From NCBI GenBank assembly GCA_946894095.1, contig OX335654.1:17493687-17557686 (forward strand): a stretch of 64,000 nucleotides of DNA. The letters run 5' to 3'. Positions within the stretch are counted from its first letter, which is position 1. Each line of letters opens with the position of its first letter. The notes under the pieces are model-generated. The model saw only the letters and a list, made by a program, of their open reading frames with translations. It was not told the DNA's origin and made no database searches. This stretch comes from Incurvaria masculella (Eukaryota > Arthropoda > Insecta > Lepidoptera > Incurvariidae). This document shows positions 42,001 through 52,478 of this stretch, piece by piece. The position numbers and the translations under genes were made by a program.

Positions 42001-45000
42001 ATTAGAGATTGTGCACTACACGCTAAAATGTTTAATATTTGCCGCCAGACGGACGGACGGACGGACGGACAGCGGAGGCTTAATAATAGGGTTCCGTTTT
42101 CACCCTTTGGGTACGGAACCCTAAAAATTTACTTTACTTAAAACTTGAAGCTGGGGCACGGAAGTCTGGAAAGAGACTGGACTCGAACCAGTAAACCTTT
42201 TTCTTTATTAAATTGTTTGTATACTGGTCAAATACAAGTTTTGTATGGATTGATTAGAACTCTTCGGTTGACATTTCGTAGTTTTTACATATTTTAATGA
42301 GCACAACCATGGAGGTGAAGAAATAACTCTCCATGAGTACAACCTAGAAATGGGGCTATAGTCTCGAACAGTTTTGACGATTAGGTTCAATATTAGTTAA
42401 ACTAAAGATCAAATCCTATTGTGACCTTAGATGAAAAAGAAAATTAATGTGACAATGGGCATGTTGTGACGGACTTTTCGGAAACGTCTAAATGTTTTGG
42501 ACAAGTCCATACATTGTAAAGGTTCATATTGTGTGAACTGTGAACTGTGACCGTCGTACAATATGGACTTCGCACGTGAGTCTCCAGTTGAAATATCTGA
42601 AAACATGTTTAAAAAGGTCTCCGTTTGCCATTGACCTCGCCCAAATATATACCGGTGTGACTTGACATTCGTCTTCAATTGGAATGTCAAATCAAACGAG
42701 CATTTTTCAAGGAACCGTTGAAGATGTTCAACGAAACCAACAATGTGATCACGCTGGCCGTAAGGCATTATCCAATTGGCGGGACACGCCTGACGCCCGG
42801 CGTCAGTGATTACAGGTGACCCTAATCGGCTGAAATCGCCCAGACGGCTCGCAAACACGACGAGGATTAAGCGAGGTGTCGTCAACCCCGCCGCAGCCGA
42901 CATCTGAACATCTGAACCCCGCCCGCTTGAACTGTAGCCCGCGAGCCGAGATAATAATGTTAACGAGAGTCGTTGCCCTATCAATTTTCAAAGTACGGGC
43001 GATAACTGTTTTTATGCTCTTAAACGAGTTTTTTTTTTAAATTTTGGATTCCAAAGCATATTGTAGAAATCTGTCTGTATGATTTTTTATTTGCCTTTTA
43101 GATTGGAAAATATTGGCTAAACATTGGAAATAAGTTGTCTTTTTATGTTAATTTTCATTTTTTTTTACTGAAAAATACAGAATTTTATAAAAAAAATCTA
43201 AACAAACGGACATAGAATTAAGCTTTCTCTAGTGATATAAAAAATTGATTAAAATCTGACAACGTTTAGGGGTAGGGAAACGATAGGGCCTGGAAGACGA
43301 CTTCGCTATTTTAATTGCGGTCGCCGTGCAAAATTGTGCCTTTCTTAAAATGTTCAAATCTTAGATTTCCTGTGACTGATATTTTATCGATATCGCTGAG
43401 CCTCTATTAAGGTGGCCCAACCCGGCGGTCCCAACTCATTCGCGGGCACGGTACAAAACCGTGCTGTTGCGCTCTGGGACCTTCTCTGTTTCAAAGAATA
43501 AGACAGGCTCCGTGATGAGGAAGATGCAACATGTCCACAAAAAAGACAATGTGCATAGTGTATGATTTGGTAAGATTTACGAAAATTTTAATTTTAAAAC
43601 GACTTATAGCTAAAAGTAAACCACGACCGCTGTAGTAAAAAATCTAACAAAAACCAAATAGATCATAAATCTTGTTTAAATAAGCTATGTCTGATGACTA
43701 ATCTTTTTACGATGTTCTTACTTTATCATTGCGTAATCCACCTCCAAAGTTATTGTATAAAACGCGCGAAAAATTCGAACTTTCGGACCTTATAACTTAG
43801 AAACCAAACACAATTTTACAATGCCAATGGTCATCAGACATCTAGTTCGATCAAATAAAGCTATTTTGAGCAAAATTTGGGATCACTGACAAGAAATATG
43901 GGCGTGATCTTCTTTCCCCTTTTGTATGGGGAGATGAGCGGGTTGGGCCACCTTAAGAGTTACAAATTACTTTTCGAAAAATCGCTAAGATCATCGATTT
44001 CGCAAGCTTATACCATTGAATTTGCACGCATTTGAAGGATACACTAAGTCGCCCGTCCACGGATTTTTTTATTTGTGTAGATACACAATTTTAACACATT
44101 TATATTATTATTTTATATTTACGGATAAACAGTGTTCAGGTTACTTATTTAGCTCGACGTTTCGTCCTACACGCTGCGGACATCATGAGGATTCGCGACG
44201 CGAACTGGAGGACCTCTGACGCTTCGTCCAGTGAGTTGTTAACTGTTGACTTATTTTTTTGCCGGATTGTGCACTCCATTCTTAGTTTCCAATATGCTTG
44301 TCGTGGTGAAACTTTACTCACACAAAACTTACTGTAGGTATCGCATGAGCGACCTCACCCTAGAAAAACGTCAAAACTGTCATTCTTATATCCTATTTAC
44401 GAGTTCTTAGATGAAAGATACACTCTAGATGCAGTTAGAATAAGGTTTGAAATGAAATGTTATAGGTTATGTTATTGTGATATTTTCGTTCCCACGACTT
44501 CATTTGACTAGCATAATTTAGAACAATTTATTTTCAGAATAATGTGGAGGAAATTGAGTCATTTAACTGTTCAAATTTATTTCTTTAGGAGTCTGACAGC
44601 TTCGACAGATCTTATAAGCAGTTTTCTTTCCAATTTCAATAATTTTGCTCTCGGTACGAAAAGAGAAAGACAGGCTAGTTTTTCGTGCACGGTTATTCAA
44701 CGTATTCTATCTCGTCTCGCGGGCTCGTTTAGTCACTGAACCCACGCTCATTGTGACGATCGGTGGTTATGGATTCGCCACGGATTTTTTTGTCGCTCCG
44801 GCCGTTATCACACGGTCTAGGTCGACGATCTCATTGTTTTTTGGCCGATTGATTTTATTGTTTCAGCGAAGCTTAAAACGCATTAGCGCGCTGTATGTTT
44901 GTCTGTTCGCTAGTCTTCTAATGGAGTGCTCTAACATTGTTAAGGCTCCATATGACGCTAGCCTCCAACGTTGGGTTTATTTTTATCTTATCTCAGCATC

Positions 45001-48000
45001 GGTTGAGCATTTACACCGGTAAAAAAATCGAAATATCAAAGTTTAGACTATTACCTAGTGTATGACCGTAAAACGGTTTTAATAAGTTGCTTATATTCTT
45101 AAAAAAAATGTTTAGGTGTTTAACCTATTTACAAGTTTTTACTAGGTTTTAAGCCGGCGCTTGGAAACTATAAATGATTTAGACAATTTTCTTTTTTGTG
45201 GTACAAGATCACATATTTATCCAGTGAATAACCGTGAAACATTTATTAATTCACTTTATAAAGTAGACTTTACAAGTAAAAAACCAAAATTTCGCTTCGT
45301 CGCGCTCGATTTTCACGCGAATACAACAATGAACCCTAACGCAAACTCAATGCTTCCGGAGATCGCCATTATCGTTTGTTTGCTGAACGCTGGAGTCAGT
45401 TGGAGCCTTAAGCGATCCGTTCCTCAAAAGGACAAAAGTAACTCTTATAGCAGGTTTTATTAAGCTGGATCCCTGAGGGGTCGTTGGCATGAGTGCTGGG
45501 GCGGGGACTTGCCTAGCATACCAGGGGTCTGGGTTGAAATCCTTGCCCCGTTCATGTTCCACTTTCTTTCTCTTTCTGAGTTGGATAAGTGCGAAATGCA
45601 CGCGAATGTGAGCTGATCCATGGTTCGGAATCCATGTAAAACTGTGGGTCCCCTTCCCCTACTAGGTCAGGTTGGTTCCATCGCATTGGATGAAAAGATG
45701 GTCGAGGCGGCAATGAAAAATTGTACGTGTTTTCCATCCAGGTCAATGTGTTCGTAAATGAAAGATCCTGGCATGGCACCTAATTCCTTGGGAAATGTGG
45801 TGTATTCGGTTAATTTTATAACAGTTGTCATAGTTTAAAAACATTTGGTTCTGCCTATAAAATTCAAGATTTAAACTATTTTAATAATGTTGATGCGAAT
45901 TAACTGTTTTAAATTTCGCACAAATCTTGCCTTCGTTATCCGTCGATCTCTCTGTTCGTCAATACCCTTTTCCTCAGGCACTTATGAAATGAATATCCAA
46001 TTCCACAATGATTTCCGATTCCGATTGATTCATCAATGGTCACCCATCCAGAAACCAGCCGCGCTCAGAGGTGTTTACCCAGCTTATCGAATCGAAAGGC
46101 GTCGCACCGAGGCTGAGGCAACTCGACAAGAAACAAGTTCTCACATTACAAGTACAGGAAACAATCCGCAAATCGTGAATTTGTAGTTATATCCCACAAA
46201 AAGTCTCCTAATAGACGAACTATCTACATATAAAATTTGTACGGAACCCTAAGTGCCCGAGTCAGACTCGCACTTATTTTTATTTGTTGTATGGTGTCGA
46301 AAGCCCCGAGGTCGTTATACCCGGGGGTGTGCGTGCACCTCTCGCATGTGCATTTTCATTGAGAATTCAAGTCTATTAAATATTGTCCAGAGCCATTAAA
46401 CTGTGGGTCACCTTTACTACTCATAGTTAATAATGCAAGTGGCAGTATGAGCGGCTCGTCACTCGAACGACGGCCAGTCTCGACGGTCTAAAACGGTCAC
46501 CCATCCAGAACGCGACCGCGCCCAGAGATGCTTTACCTCTATTATCGAACGGGACGGCTCCGCACCAATTGGTTATCGATACCAATAAAGTTATTGGCAT
46601 TTGAACCTTAAATGAAAAATAAATTTCTTTTTCATGTAAGATTTGACCAACACAATATGTCGTCGCCTGGACTGAACTTGATTACTATAAAGCCCATGTT
46701 GTTGCACCACGCCACTATTGCAATACATTTTCACTTTATTCCAAAATCTTCGAGCACAACACACTTCCGCATTGTTCTGTTTCGTCATTCTTCCACCACT
46801 TATTAGTTCTACACGGTCAAACAACAATTATCCATCTCTCTATACCGGGTGTTAACGGAGGATGGTCCAAACGTTAACGTTCTTTGGCCTATCTGGAACA
46901 TATAAGGTTTCAATATTTTTCATTTTTTATATCATTATTATAAATGATTTATAAAATATGATTATATCATATTTTATAAAGATGTTTCACCCCATACCCG
47001 ACCCCTGGTAAACGTTTCACTCTATATTTTCTTATAATTAAATAATTATAATTTATAACCTCTTAAAATTTAATAGCCTTTATATTTTCTCTATATAAAA
47101 AAACGTGTGTACAATTTTGAATTTTGAGTCACCTTTTTTTTTACTTGTACTGTTTTTCTATTACAAACATTTTTATGTTAAAACTAATTTGTGTTCATGA
47201 TTACTATTGTGTAGCATCAAGTGCATCTATACTATTTTATGTTCCAGAGGGAAACGTAGTGGAGGGAGATTACTTGTTATCAATAATGTTATTTTTTATG
47301 TTTTCTGTATTTCTCTCTGTGTTTTCTCCTAAATGAATAAATTAACATTTTGTTCTGATGGGCCCCTTGCGGAGTTTCAAAATTATTACGGACCCCTTCA
47401 GAACTCACTTGGAAGGAAAAGAAAACAAGCCATTTTGAAAAACCGGAGTCAGACTCGCCCACCTAACCATCATACAAGCCTTAACACAAAAAATCATGTT
47501 TTTCGTATGGGGTGCCCCTTTATTTTTTATATTTTTTTTCAATTTCACCTATTTCATGTTATATAGCGGCAAAATTCTTACATTATAATCAATCGATAAT
47601 ATGTCGTCGAAATAATTCATCGATAATATTTTCAGCCACCTACCTATTCAGGTTTTTGAGATGCAGCCCCGTGACAGACGAACGGACGGACAAACGGACG
47701 GACGGACAGCGGAGGCTTAGTAATAGGGTTCCGTTTGGTACCCTTTGGGCACGGAACACTAAAAAACTATTTTATATTCATTACCACGGAAAAAGTTAAA
47801 ATTGTTTTTTTTTTAATCACGCTGCAGTATTTATTGTCATTATATCAAACATGGACCCTCAGCATTCATGCCACGGAGCCCCAGCACCGATGCCACGGAC
47901 CCCCAATAGGGTTAAGAAACCCTGCTCTATGGCGAATAAAGACTCAACCGCATTTCTCCGGTCGTTATTAGTTTCTCAGAAAATAATATCTTCCGCAATG

Positions 48001-51000
48001 TTATAAATGCACATAAAGTTTCCATAATGGCGAGTTGTATGCTTACATTAGTGTAACAATGGAAAGGAGTCCATTTGCAGATGGAGGTGAAAGTAGTGCA
48101 TTACATGCTCCGTTTGGATAATTGTTTTATTACTGCGCAAATCTAATGTCATTGTGTGGGTGGGGGTGCCACATGCAGACTTTCACAGAGTTCTAGACCT
48201 CAGGTACTCAGAAAAGCCAAATGCACCTCAACTCGCGAAACCACGCTCAGCGAGGCACCATACCAGCGGATTTGCGGACTATCGCTGAGCTATCGAGCTT
48301 GTTTAAGGTGGCCCAACCCGGCGGGACTAACTCATTCGCGGGCACTTGTACAAAACCGTGCTGTTGCGCTCTGGGACCTTCTCTGTTTCAAAGAAAAATA
48401 CAGGCTCCGTGATGAGGAAGATGCAACATGTCCACAAAAAAGACAATGTGTATAGTGTATGATTTGGTAAGATTTACGAAAATTTTGATTTCAAAACGAC
48501 TTATAGCTAAAAGAAACCACGACCGCTGTAGTAAAAAATCTATCAAAAAGCAAATAGATTATAAATCTTGATTAAATAAGCTATGTCTGATGACTGATCT
48601 TTTTAAGATTTTCTTACTTTATCATTGCGTAATAAACCACCAAAGTTATTGTATAAAACGCTCGAAAAATTCGAACTTTCGGACCTTATAACTTAGAAAC
48701 CAAACACAATTTTACAATGCCAACGGTCATCAGACATCTAGTTCGATCAAATAAAGCTCTTTTGAGCAAAATTTGGGATCTCTGATAAGAAATATGGGCG
48801 TGATCTTCTTTCCCCGTTTGTATGGGGAGTTGAGCGGGTTGGGCCACCTTAAATTACGTTTGAAGACTCCCAGTTTATTGGTTTGAGGAAAGACACCCGC
48901 CGGCAGACATTTCCATATCCAGGCGGTGCGGCAGAGAAATGAGTGTGAGTTAATTCTCAAAAGCCCAATGTCCACCACAAGGGGGTGCTCTGATTTTCTG
49001 CGGCGGGTGCTCCGGGTGTAGGTAGGATGGGGAGGAATAAGGGATGCAAGTTCCGCAGAGCGACGTCCATGATCGTACCAACAGACTGAGCGACCCTGCA
49101 AATCGTCTGTGGCTCAGGGAATTCAGGCCTACTGTGAGTTGTTGGTGACCATCAAGACGGAACGCTCGGTGCTTAATTCCAAGGAAGTCAGCAGGTACTG
49201 GGGACTACCTTCCTAAATGTGGCTACAGTATTCTGTATGAGATTGGCAAGTTCACTATGGATCTCAATTTCCATATTTTTCTATTGTTTCTCTGAAGTTT
49301 CAGATATATTCATCATCATCAGATCAGATATATTTTAGCCACTCGTAGCCCAGCCGTGTGGACTTGCCTTCCATGTAGGAGGTCATGGGTTCAAATCCCG
49401 GCCCCTTTCATGCACCCCTTTCTTTCACTCTCAGGATAAGTGCATTTCGTTGCCTATTACTAAAAACGAACTTCCCGGATCAACATACTCAGGTTCGTGT
49501 GTCGAAACTTGACTTTGTGACCAGCCCTTGGGACTCATAGAACGAATATGACAATTTTTCCCACGAGTTCTCACGCAAACCTGTACACAGACATACGTTT
49601 TTCAATTTAATTTAATTTTATGTATTCAAACTTTTGATAGTCAAGCTACGTAGTCAAAACTGTTTTGATTAATTCTTCTTAAAGCCTGGATAGAAACTTA
49701 ATGCTTTATAAATAATTTGGGTCAAAATCTAGGTCCAAATTAATTAAATAAATACTTAGATCGAAATTCCACATCATACTGCCACATTTTTTTGTAGTAG
49801 CTTTAACAGTTTAAGACAACGAAACAAATAACAAATGAAACGGCCACCCTGAATAAAAATGGATTTAAAATGTGGAGGATGCCAGCTAGCTACTCGTGTG
49901 AGAACTTTCCGTGTTCGTTCCTTATGCAAGGGGGCTAAGCGAGGTCTCGCGATTAATTTATACACCGGTCAGTTAGATCTGCTTACCTACGACCCGTAAC
50001 GACGTGATGTACGATATCTTAACGCGGCGTGGGCCGCAAACGCAATTGTGCGTTGAATACGTCAAACACACCGCCATTATACGTGCTGTACTCGCTGTCA
50101 CAGAATAGTGCGAGCCAAAATTACGCTCTTACTTTTTAGGGTTCCGTACCCAAAGGGTGCAAACGGAACCTTCAAAAAACGGGGGGAAACTGGAGAAGGT
50201 TCTTCACAGCCTTTAAGCAAAGTCAGCTATACTACTTTTTTACATACAAAAATCCTTTTATTAGGGGGCTTCTCCAGCAAATTCAATGCATTACAACCTA
50301 TGTAGACCCGAAACAGTTTTTATATTTTCGGTCAGGATTCACAATATTATAATCTATTTCCTTATTTCCCTGGTTTTTTCACCATTTTTGGTTCATTTGA
50401 AAACGGATGATTGTGAATGGGTGTTATTTGTGGGGACTAGCTTGCTACAATCGACAACATGTATACGGCTGAAACAGTATTTGCAAAATATAGTGATATT
50501 TATCACGAACTTTTGCATACGCCATGAATTGTTAATTTTCGTACTCATATTAATTTAGTGTTTTTTACATGTGTTTCCCTGCGTTTTTCCTATTATTAAT
50601 GGAAAATGCTTAATATGTATTAATGTTACAAGCGATGACATTCATCAATTCACACAAACAGGTATCTACCAATAACTCATATCGTACCGCAGTTGGAAAC
50701 TTAGACTTAGCCCAGATTGTACGAAAAGACGGCTGAGTTAATCAATGTTCATACACGTCACTTTTAGTGAACCGCATGGAGTTACTTCCATACTGTCCTC
50801 AGAAAGTGACGTGTTTAATCATACGTTGACGTTGATTTAGATTTTTTTGTCCTTTTCGTGCACTCGGCCCTAAGTGGACATTGACACAAAATCCAGATTA
50901 GTTTCACGACAGATTCGTGTACATGCTGCCAATTGATGATGAATAAAAAATAGTCTTAAGGCGGCCCATCCCGCTCAACTCCCCATACAAACGGGGAAAG

Positions 51001-52478
51001 AAGATCACGCCCATATTTATTGTCAAAGATCCTAAATTTTGCTCAAAATAGCTTTATTTGATTGAACTTGATGTCTGATGACCGTTGGCATTGTTAAATT
51101 GTGTTTGGTTTCTAAGTTATAAGATCCGACAGTTCGAGTTTTTCGCGCGTTTTATACAATAACTTTGGAGGTGGATTACGCAATATAAAGTAAGAACATC
51201 TTAAAAATATTAGTCAGCAGACATACCTAATTTAATCAAGATTTATAATCTATTTGGTTTTTGTTAGATTTTTTACTACAGCGGTCGTGGTTTACTTTTA
51301 GCTATAAGTCGTTTTGTAATTAAAATTTTCGTAAATGTTACCAAATCATACACTATGCACATTGTCTATTTTGTGGACATGTTGCATCTTCCTCATCATG
51401 GAGCCTGTCTTTTTCATTGAAACAGAGAAGGTCCCAGAGCGCAACAGCACGGTTTTGTACCGTGCCTGCGAATGGGTTAGTCCCGCCGGGTTGGGCTACC
51501 TTAATGCAATTTCCTTGGAGTGATTCGTGAAGATTTTAATCGTGAAACGTTTCGTATTATTCCGCAAATTCCTGCCGCTCTGTCACTTTGGAAGACACAA
51601 TTCTGTGCTCTGCACTATAGCCGGCGGGCAGGTCGCGTCGCCGCGCGGATGGGTGATGGTACGGAGGTGATGTTGCGTTTTATTTTTAGGAGAATGAACT
51701 CAGCAACTGGACGGTGTTCCTGAATGGGGCTTCGCGGGCGCTTGTCAACAGCGGCGCCCTAATGGAGAACATCCACAACCTCATAGGTGAGAATTTATCT
51801 TCCGAGGGGTCCGTCACAATCTCAATTGTTTGGTTGTCTCAGTAATCTCAGGTAATCTTGGGTGAGAGACCGGGGAATCTTAGGTTATGTGGAGTAATCT
51901 TAGGGAATCTGGGAATCCCGAGGAAATCATTGGAAATTTTGTCAAATTCATGGTAATGTCGGTTAATCGTGGGTGTAGGAGCCAGAAAATCGTCGGCAGC
52001 GGTGATTCTTCCTGAAATAATTCGAAATAACTCAAACGAAACTTATTAACAAATATTTTAGTCCTTGGTAATCTTACGAAATCCCAGAATCTATGGTAAT
52101 CCTAGGTATCTTTGGTACTCCCTTAATTGGACATGGAGAACGAACGAGTGACGGAAAAATGGCAAGGCAAATTTAGATAGCTGATTTTGATGAAGCTACA
52201 TGTCCGGACGGACTACCGAGAATTACTCTGGGTCATGCATGGTAGTAAGTAACATACATACTGGTCGCAAAATAGGCTAGTTACGCTACGGAGACGCGGA
52301 CCAATATGTGTGTTGGTTCTTTACAGTGGCTCAGCAGCGGATGTGCGCGGAGGTGGCGGCCAGCGAGCTGTTCCTCTCCGCCAAGGAGGGCGGCAGCCCG
52401 CCGCGGGAGATCGCGCCCGCCGCCGCCGCCGCCGCCGCGCAGCTCAGCAGCACGCCCGTGCTCGACACGCAGCACTGA
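30072..52478 (+). CDS. Unrecognised 231-aa probable coiled-coil protein, complete, four exons
   Basis: Exons 30072-30246, 34432-34703, 51690-51786 and 52327-52478 have GT-AG borders and matching phases, giving 696 nt including TGA. An in-frame TAG at 30042 precedes the first ATG; a second in-frame ATG follows at 30108. The N-terminal half is rich in Glu, Arg, Ala and Leu (EAREAAAARESAEREAGYLL, then RQRSELAELRRCLEYVNEHA) and should form helices or a coiled coil. A Gly/Ala linker of seven glycines follows. A conserved-looking segment, GAHHQPFMDNLLRKMENELS then ALMENIHNLIVAQQRM, spans exons 2-4, and the end is an alanine run plus a polar tail. I do not recognise the family. Size and helical make-up recall small augmin or kinetochore subunits, but that is only a hint. 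Intron 2 is 17 kb of nested transposons; a MITE abuts the exon 2 acceptor. Confidence 0.8.
30956..31331. repeat. TTAA MITE family 2, full copy
   Basis: TTAA at both ends (30956-30959, 31328-31331). Inverted ends GAACGGCCCGTAAGC and GCTTACGGGCCGACC. Best copy for the 376-bp family; intron 1 of the coiled-coil gene. Confidence 0.85.
31772..31962. repeat. Foldback MITE, GGGTCGC…AAGTCCAAAA ends
   Basis: The left arm CATAAAGTCCAAAATGCATA, AGGTCCAAAACCCA is mirrored on the right by TGGGTTTTGGACCTTG, TTTTTGGACTTTATGATGCG. Confidence 0.75.
32140..32310 (+). other. LTR-like promoter/poly(A) segment (uncertain)
   Basis: A TATA box in AGTATATAAGAGTCAG (about 32173-32188) is followed about 80 bp later by GGAAATAAATG, a spacing typical of a retroviral-type LTR R region. 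No flanking gag/pol or second LTR was found. Confidence 0.25.
33155..33169 (+). repeat. G(15) homopolymer
   Basis: Fifteen consecutive G residues in intron 1 of the coiled-coil gene. The exact length may be a sequencing estimate. Confidence 0.8.
33223..33941. repeat. TTAA MITE family 2 copy split by a family 1 MITE
   Basis: The family 2 left part is 33223-33307 and resumes at 33853 (ATATCAGGCAACAAATA) to about 33941, where it is truncated. The break falls at a TTAA of the older element. Confidence 0.85.
33307..33852 (+). repeat. TTAA MITE family 1, nested copy
   Basis: Left TTAAGGTGGCCCAACCCG and right GGGATGGCCCACCTAAT, about 545 bp, inside family 2. One base of the right TTAA has changed. 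Confidence 0.9.
34248..34414 (-). repeat. MITE family D, copy 2, next to exon 2 acceptor
   Basis: Matches 50708-50873 in reverse orientation (GGGCCGAGTGCACGAAA start). Its right edge CTAAG ends 17 bp before the AG acceptor of exon 2 at 34431. Confidence 0.85.
34755..35165 (-). mobile_element. SINE, tRNA-headed, near full length, next to exon 2 donor
   Basis: The minus strand runs from a CGTAGCCTAGTGGCGCGGGG A-box head to the CATGTCAGGTCGCAAAAAAA tail. It begins about 52 bp after the exon 2 donor. CGAGTTC on both sides is a possible short target-site duplication. Confidence 0.88.
35174..35353. repeat. Foldback MITE (AAATAGCAGG ends)
   Basis: The left GTAAATAGCAGGCAAGAGAG … ATCTGACGTTTAGTTTCATT is mirrored by AATGCAACGAAACGTCAGAT … CAGGTGAACAG/CTGTTCACCTGCTATTCAC on the right. 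Confidence 0.75.
35354..35855. other. Gene-free stretch in intron 2
   Basis: A GC-richer piece near 35380-35500 (GGGGGAAGCGCCTGCACGAG) and another near 35690-35830 have open frames but no recognisable product. Confidence 0.35.
35856..36025 (-). mobile_element. SINE head plus start of body
   Basis: On the minus strand GTCGTCTAGGGGCTAGAGG, then CTGGGTTCAAATCC (good B box) and CATGGCTCGGAATCCATG. The 3' body is missing. The head differs from the 15042 copy in its first 30 bp. Confidence 0.7.
36062..36240 (+). mobile_element. LINE ORF2 3'-end fragment
   Basis: Reads SAAPPRYGTFC … ASPETYNLEVFKRNLYNLES, matching the tail of the 16431-16830 element. Confidence 0.7.
36253..36569. repeat. MITE family C, copy 2
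   Basis: Inverted ends CTAAATTGGCGTT and AACGCCAATTTAG; opposite orientation to 795-1105. Confidence 0.8.
36863..37163. repeat. Foldback MITE family E, full copy
   Basis: CCTCTATTACGAGTTACAAA on the left is mirrored by TTTGTAACTCGTAATAGAGG on the right. Inner arms around CCGTCCATGGATTTT and AAAATCCGTGGACTTGCG also pair. A half copy at 43400-44085 is interrupted by a family 1 MITE. Confidence 0.85.
37443..37725 (-). repeat. GGGTTCCGT/(ACGG)n cassette, minus copy
   Basis: AGGGTTCCGTACCCAAGGG at one end, CCGTCCGTCCGTCTG core (short), TACGGAACCCTTCGTGTGCG and CGACTCGCACTTGGCCGG at the other. Confidence 0.85.
37725..37822 (-). mobile_element. SINE 3' fragment
   Basis: GGATGGCTAGTACCGCATG … CGTGATATTAGCTCAGCACG matches the 3' end of the shared SINE body. 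It abuts the (ACGG)n cassette. Confidence 0.6.
37823..38459. other. Gene-free stretch in intron 2
   Basis: Nothing recognised; a GC-richer patch at 38010-38300 has no coding structure. Confidence 0.35.
38460..38843 (-). mobile_element. SINE, 5S/tRNA-headed, full length (reference copy)
   Basis: On the minus strand: AGTGGCCCAGTGGCGCGAGA (tRNA A box), CTCCGAAGTTAAGCAACGCT and GTCTTGGATGGGTGACC (5S rRNA-like A and C boxes), TGGTTCGGATTCCACG (B-box-like), then the shared body and a poly(A) tail. It matches 9655-10012 closely. Confidence 0.9.
38844..39349. other. Gene-free stretch with GC-rich patches
   Basis: GGGACGCGTCAGGGGCGACG near 38870 and CCATACATGTTGTATGGAAG near 38970 look like repeat sequence. 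No other copy is visible here. Confidence 0.35.
39350..39563. repeat. Foldback element (GACATCTACATTTGAAGC arms)
   Basis: TTCAGCGACATCTACATTTG, AAGCATTGTAATCAGA on the left is mirrored by TCTGATTACAATGCTTCAAA, TGTAGATGTCCCTGAAAC on the right. The centre has CCGACGAATTGAGAACCTCC. Confidence 0.75.
39564..40842. other. Gene-free stretch with a GC-rich island
   Basis: 39564-40080 is very AT-rich. 40080-40400 is an isolated GC-rich patch (GGGCCGAGGTCCGTGCGC) with no splice-bounded frame; it could be a regulatory element. 40750-40812 resembles the foldback at 55998-56143 (GTGGTGGCAGCACCG). Confidence 0.4.
40843..41262 (-). mobile_element. LINE ORF2 3'-end fragment
   Basis: On the minus strand it reads …WGRSVCSTG…, then LPAGAFPHTYDPGVFKRNLQ, the same tail as 16431-16830, with frameshifts. 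Confidence 0.75.
41273..41535 (-). mobile_element. SINE body, 5' truncated
   Basis: A minus copy from the CATGTAAAACTGTAGGTTCC block to the CCATGTCAGGTCGCATAAAA tail. The head is lost. Confidence 0.85.
41605..41715. repeat. Small foldback MITE family F, copy 1
   Basis: CCACGTCCAGTTAACTGAAA … GATAAGTAACTTTCGGTTAC … CCGAAAGGTAACTTTG … GGATGTGGTGG. An inverted copy lies at 60340-60446. Confidence 0.7.
42044..42125 (+). repeat. (ACGG)n cassette, 3' part only
   Basis: CAGACGGACGGACGG array, GCGGAGGCTTAATAATAGGG, GGTACGGAACCCTAAAAA. Confidence 0.8.
42126..43399. other. Gene-free stretch in intron 2
   Basis: 42690-42990 is GC-rich with long open frames on the minus strand but no recognisable product or splice pair. 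Elsewhere AT-rich. Confidence 0.35.
43400..44085. repeat. MITE family E half copy split by a family 1 MITE
   Basis: GCCTCTATTA before and AGAGTTACAAATTAC after the inserted element, then GAAGGATACACTAAGTCGCC and CCGTCCACGGATTTTT, match one half of 36863-37163. Confidence 0.8.
43407..43956 (+). repeat. TTAA MITE family 1, full copy
   Basis: TTAA at 43407-43410 and 43953-43956. Ends GGTGGCCCAACCCG and CGGGTTGGGCCACC. Confidence 0.92.
44086..45479. other. Gene-free stretch in intron 2
   Basis: Several open frames in 44540-45460 have no recognised domain. No repeat match within the window. Confidence 0.35.
45480..45835 (+). mobile_element. SINE, tRNA-headed, diverged
   Basis: The A box is decayed, the B-box-like GGTCTGGGTTGAAATCC is retained, and the body with GGTTCGGAATCCATG runs to GTGGTGTATTCGG. 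Confidence 0.8.
46035..46115 (-). mobile_element. Solitary 5S-type SINE head
   Basis: GGTCACCCATCCAGAAACCA and GCCGCGCTCAGAGG on the + strand are the complement of the 5S-like box, as in 2899-3000. Confidence 0.65.
46461..46580 (-). mobile_element. Solitary 5S-type SINE head
   Basis: AACGGTCACCCATCCAGAAC then GCGACCGCGCCCAGAGATGC on the + strand. It differs from the previous head copy, so it is an independent insertion or an old duplicate. Confidence 0.65.
46846..46905. repeat. Half copy of the ACAGGGTGTTAACGGA foldback
   Basis: CCGGGTGTTAACGGAGGATG and GTCCAAACGTTAACG match one arm of 8538-8807. Confidence 0.65.
46906..47429. other. Gene-free AT-rich stretch
   Basis: It contains a short inverted ATATCATATTTTATAAA/TTTATAAAATATGAT pair near 46940-46980. 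Nothing else recognised. Confidence 0.35.
47430..47765 (+). repeat. GGGTTCCGT/(ACGG)n cassette, diverged copy
   Basis: GAGTCAGACTCGCCC start, TATAGCGGCAAAATTC, GACGGACGGACAGCGGAGGC, GGGTTCCGTTTGGTACCC and GGGCACGGAACAC. Confidence 0.8.
47766..48194. other. Gene-free stretch
   Basis: Nothing recognised apart from short CCACGG repeats near 47870-47905. Confidence 0.35.
48195..49205 (-). mobile_element. LINE ORF2 3'-end fragment split by a family 1 MITE
   Basis: The two halves, 48195-48303 and 48853-49205, match the continuous copy at 40843-41262 on each side of the insertion (AGCTATCGAGCTTG | AAATTACGTTTGAAGACTCC). Confidence 0.8.
48303..48852 (+). repeat. TTAA MITE family 1, nested in LINE fragment
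   Basis: TTAA at 48303-48306 and 48849-48852, full 550-bp copy. Confidence 0.92.
49336..49600 (+). mobile_element. Second tRNA-derived SINE family
   Basis: Head ACTCGTAGCCCAGCCGTGTG and the near-ideal B box GGGTTCAAATCCCGG, then CTTTCTTTCACTCTCAGG and GTGCATTTCGT as in family 1. The 3' half (ACTTCCCGGATCAACATACT, CAGGTTCGTGTG) is different. Confidence 0.7.
49601..50707. other. Gene-free stretch in intron 2
   Basis: A scrap of the GGGTTCCGT cassette lies at 50138-50190. 49960-50110 is GC-richer. No gene. Confidence 0.35.
50708..50873 (+). repeat. MITE family D, copy 3
   Basis: GATTGTACGAAAAGACGGC … CATACACGTCACTTTTAGTG … TCGTGCACTCGGCCCTAAG. Confidence 0.85.
50956..51504 (-). repeat. TTAA MITE family 1, minus copy
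   Basis: TTAA at 50956-50959 and 51501-51504. Reverse-oriented full copy about 185 bp upstream of exon 3 of the coiled-coil gene. Confidence 0.92.

Noticed and set aside
44542..45463. Run of open frames of 65-125 aa
   Set aside because: No domain, splice sites or codon pattern convinced me.
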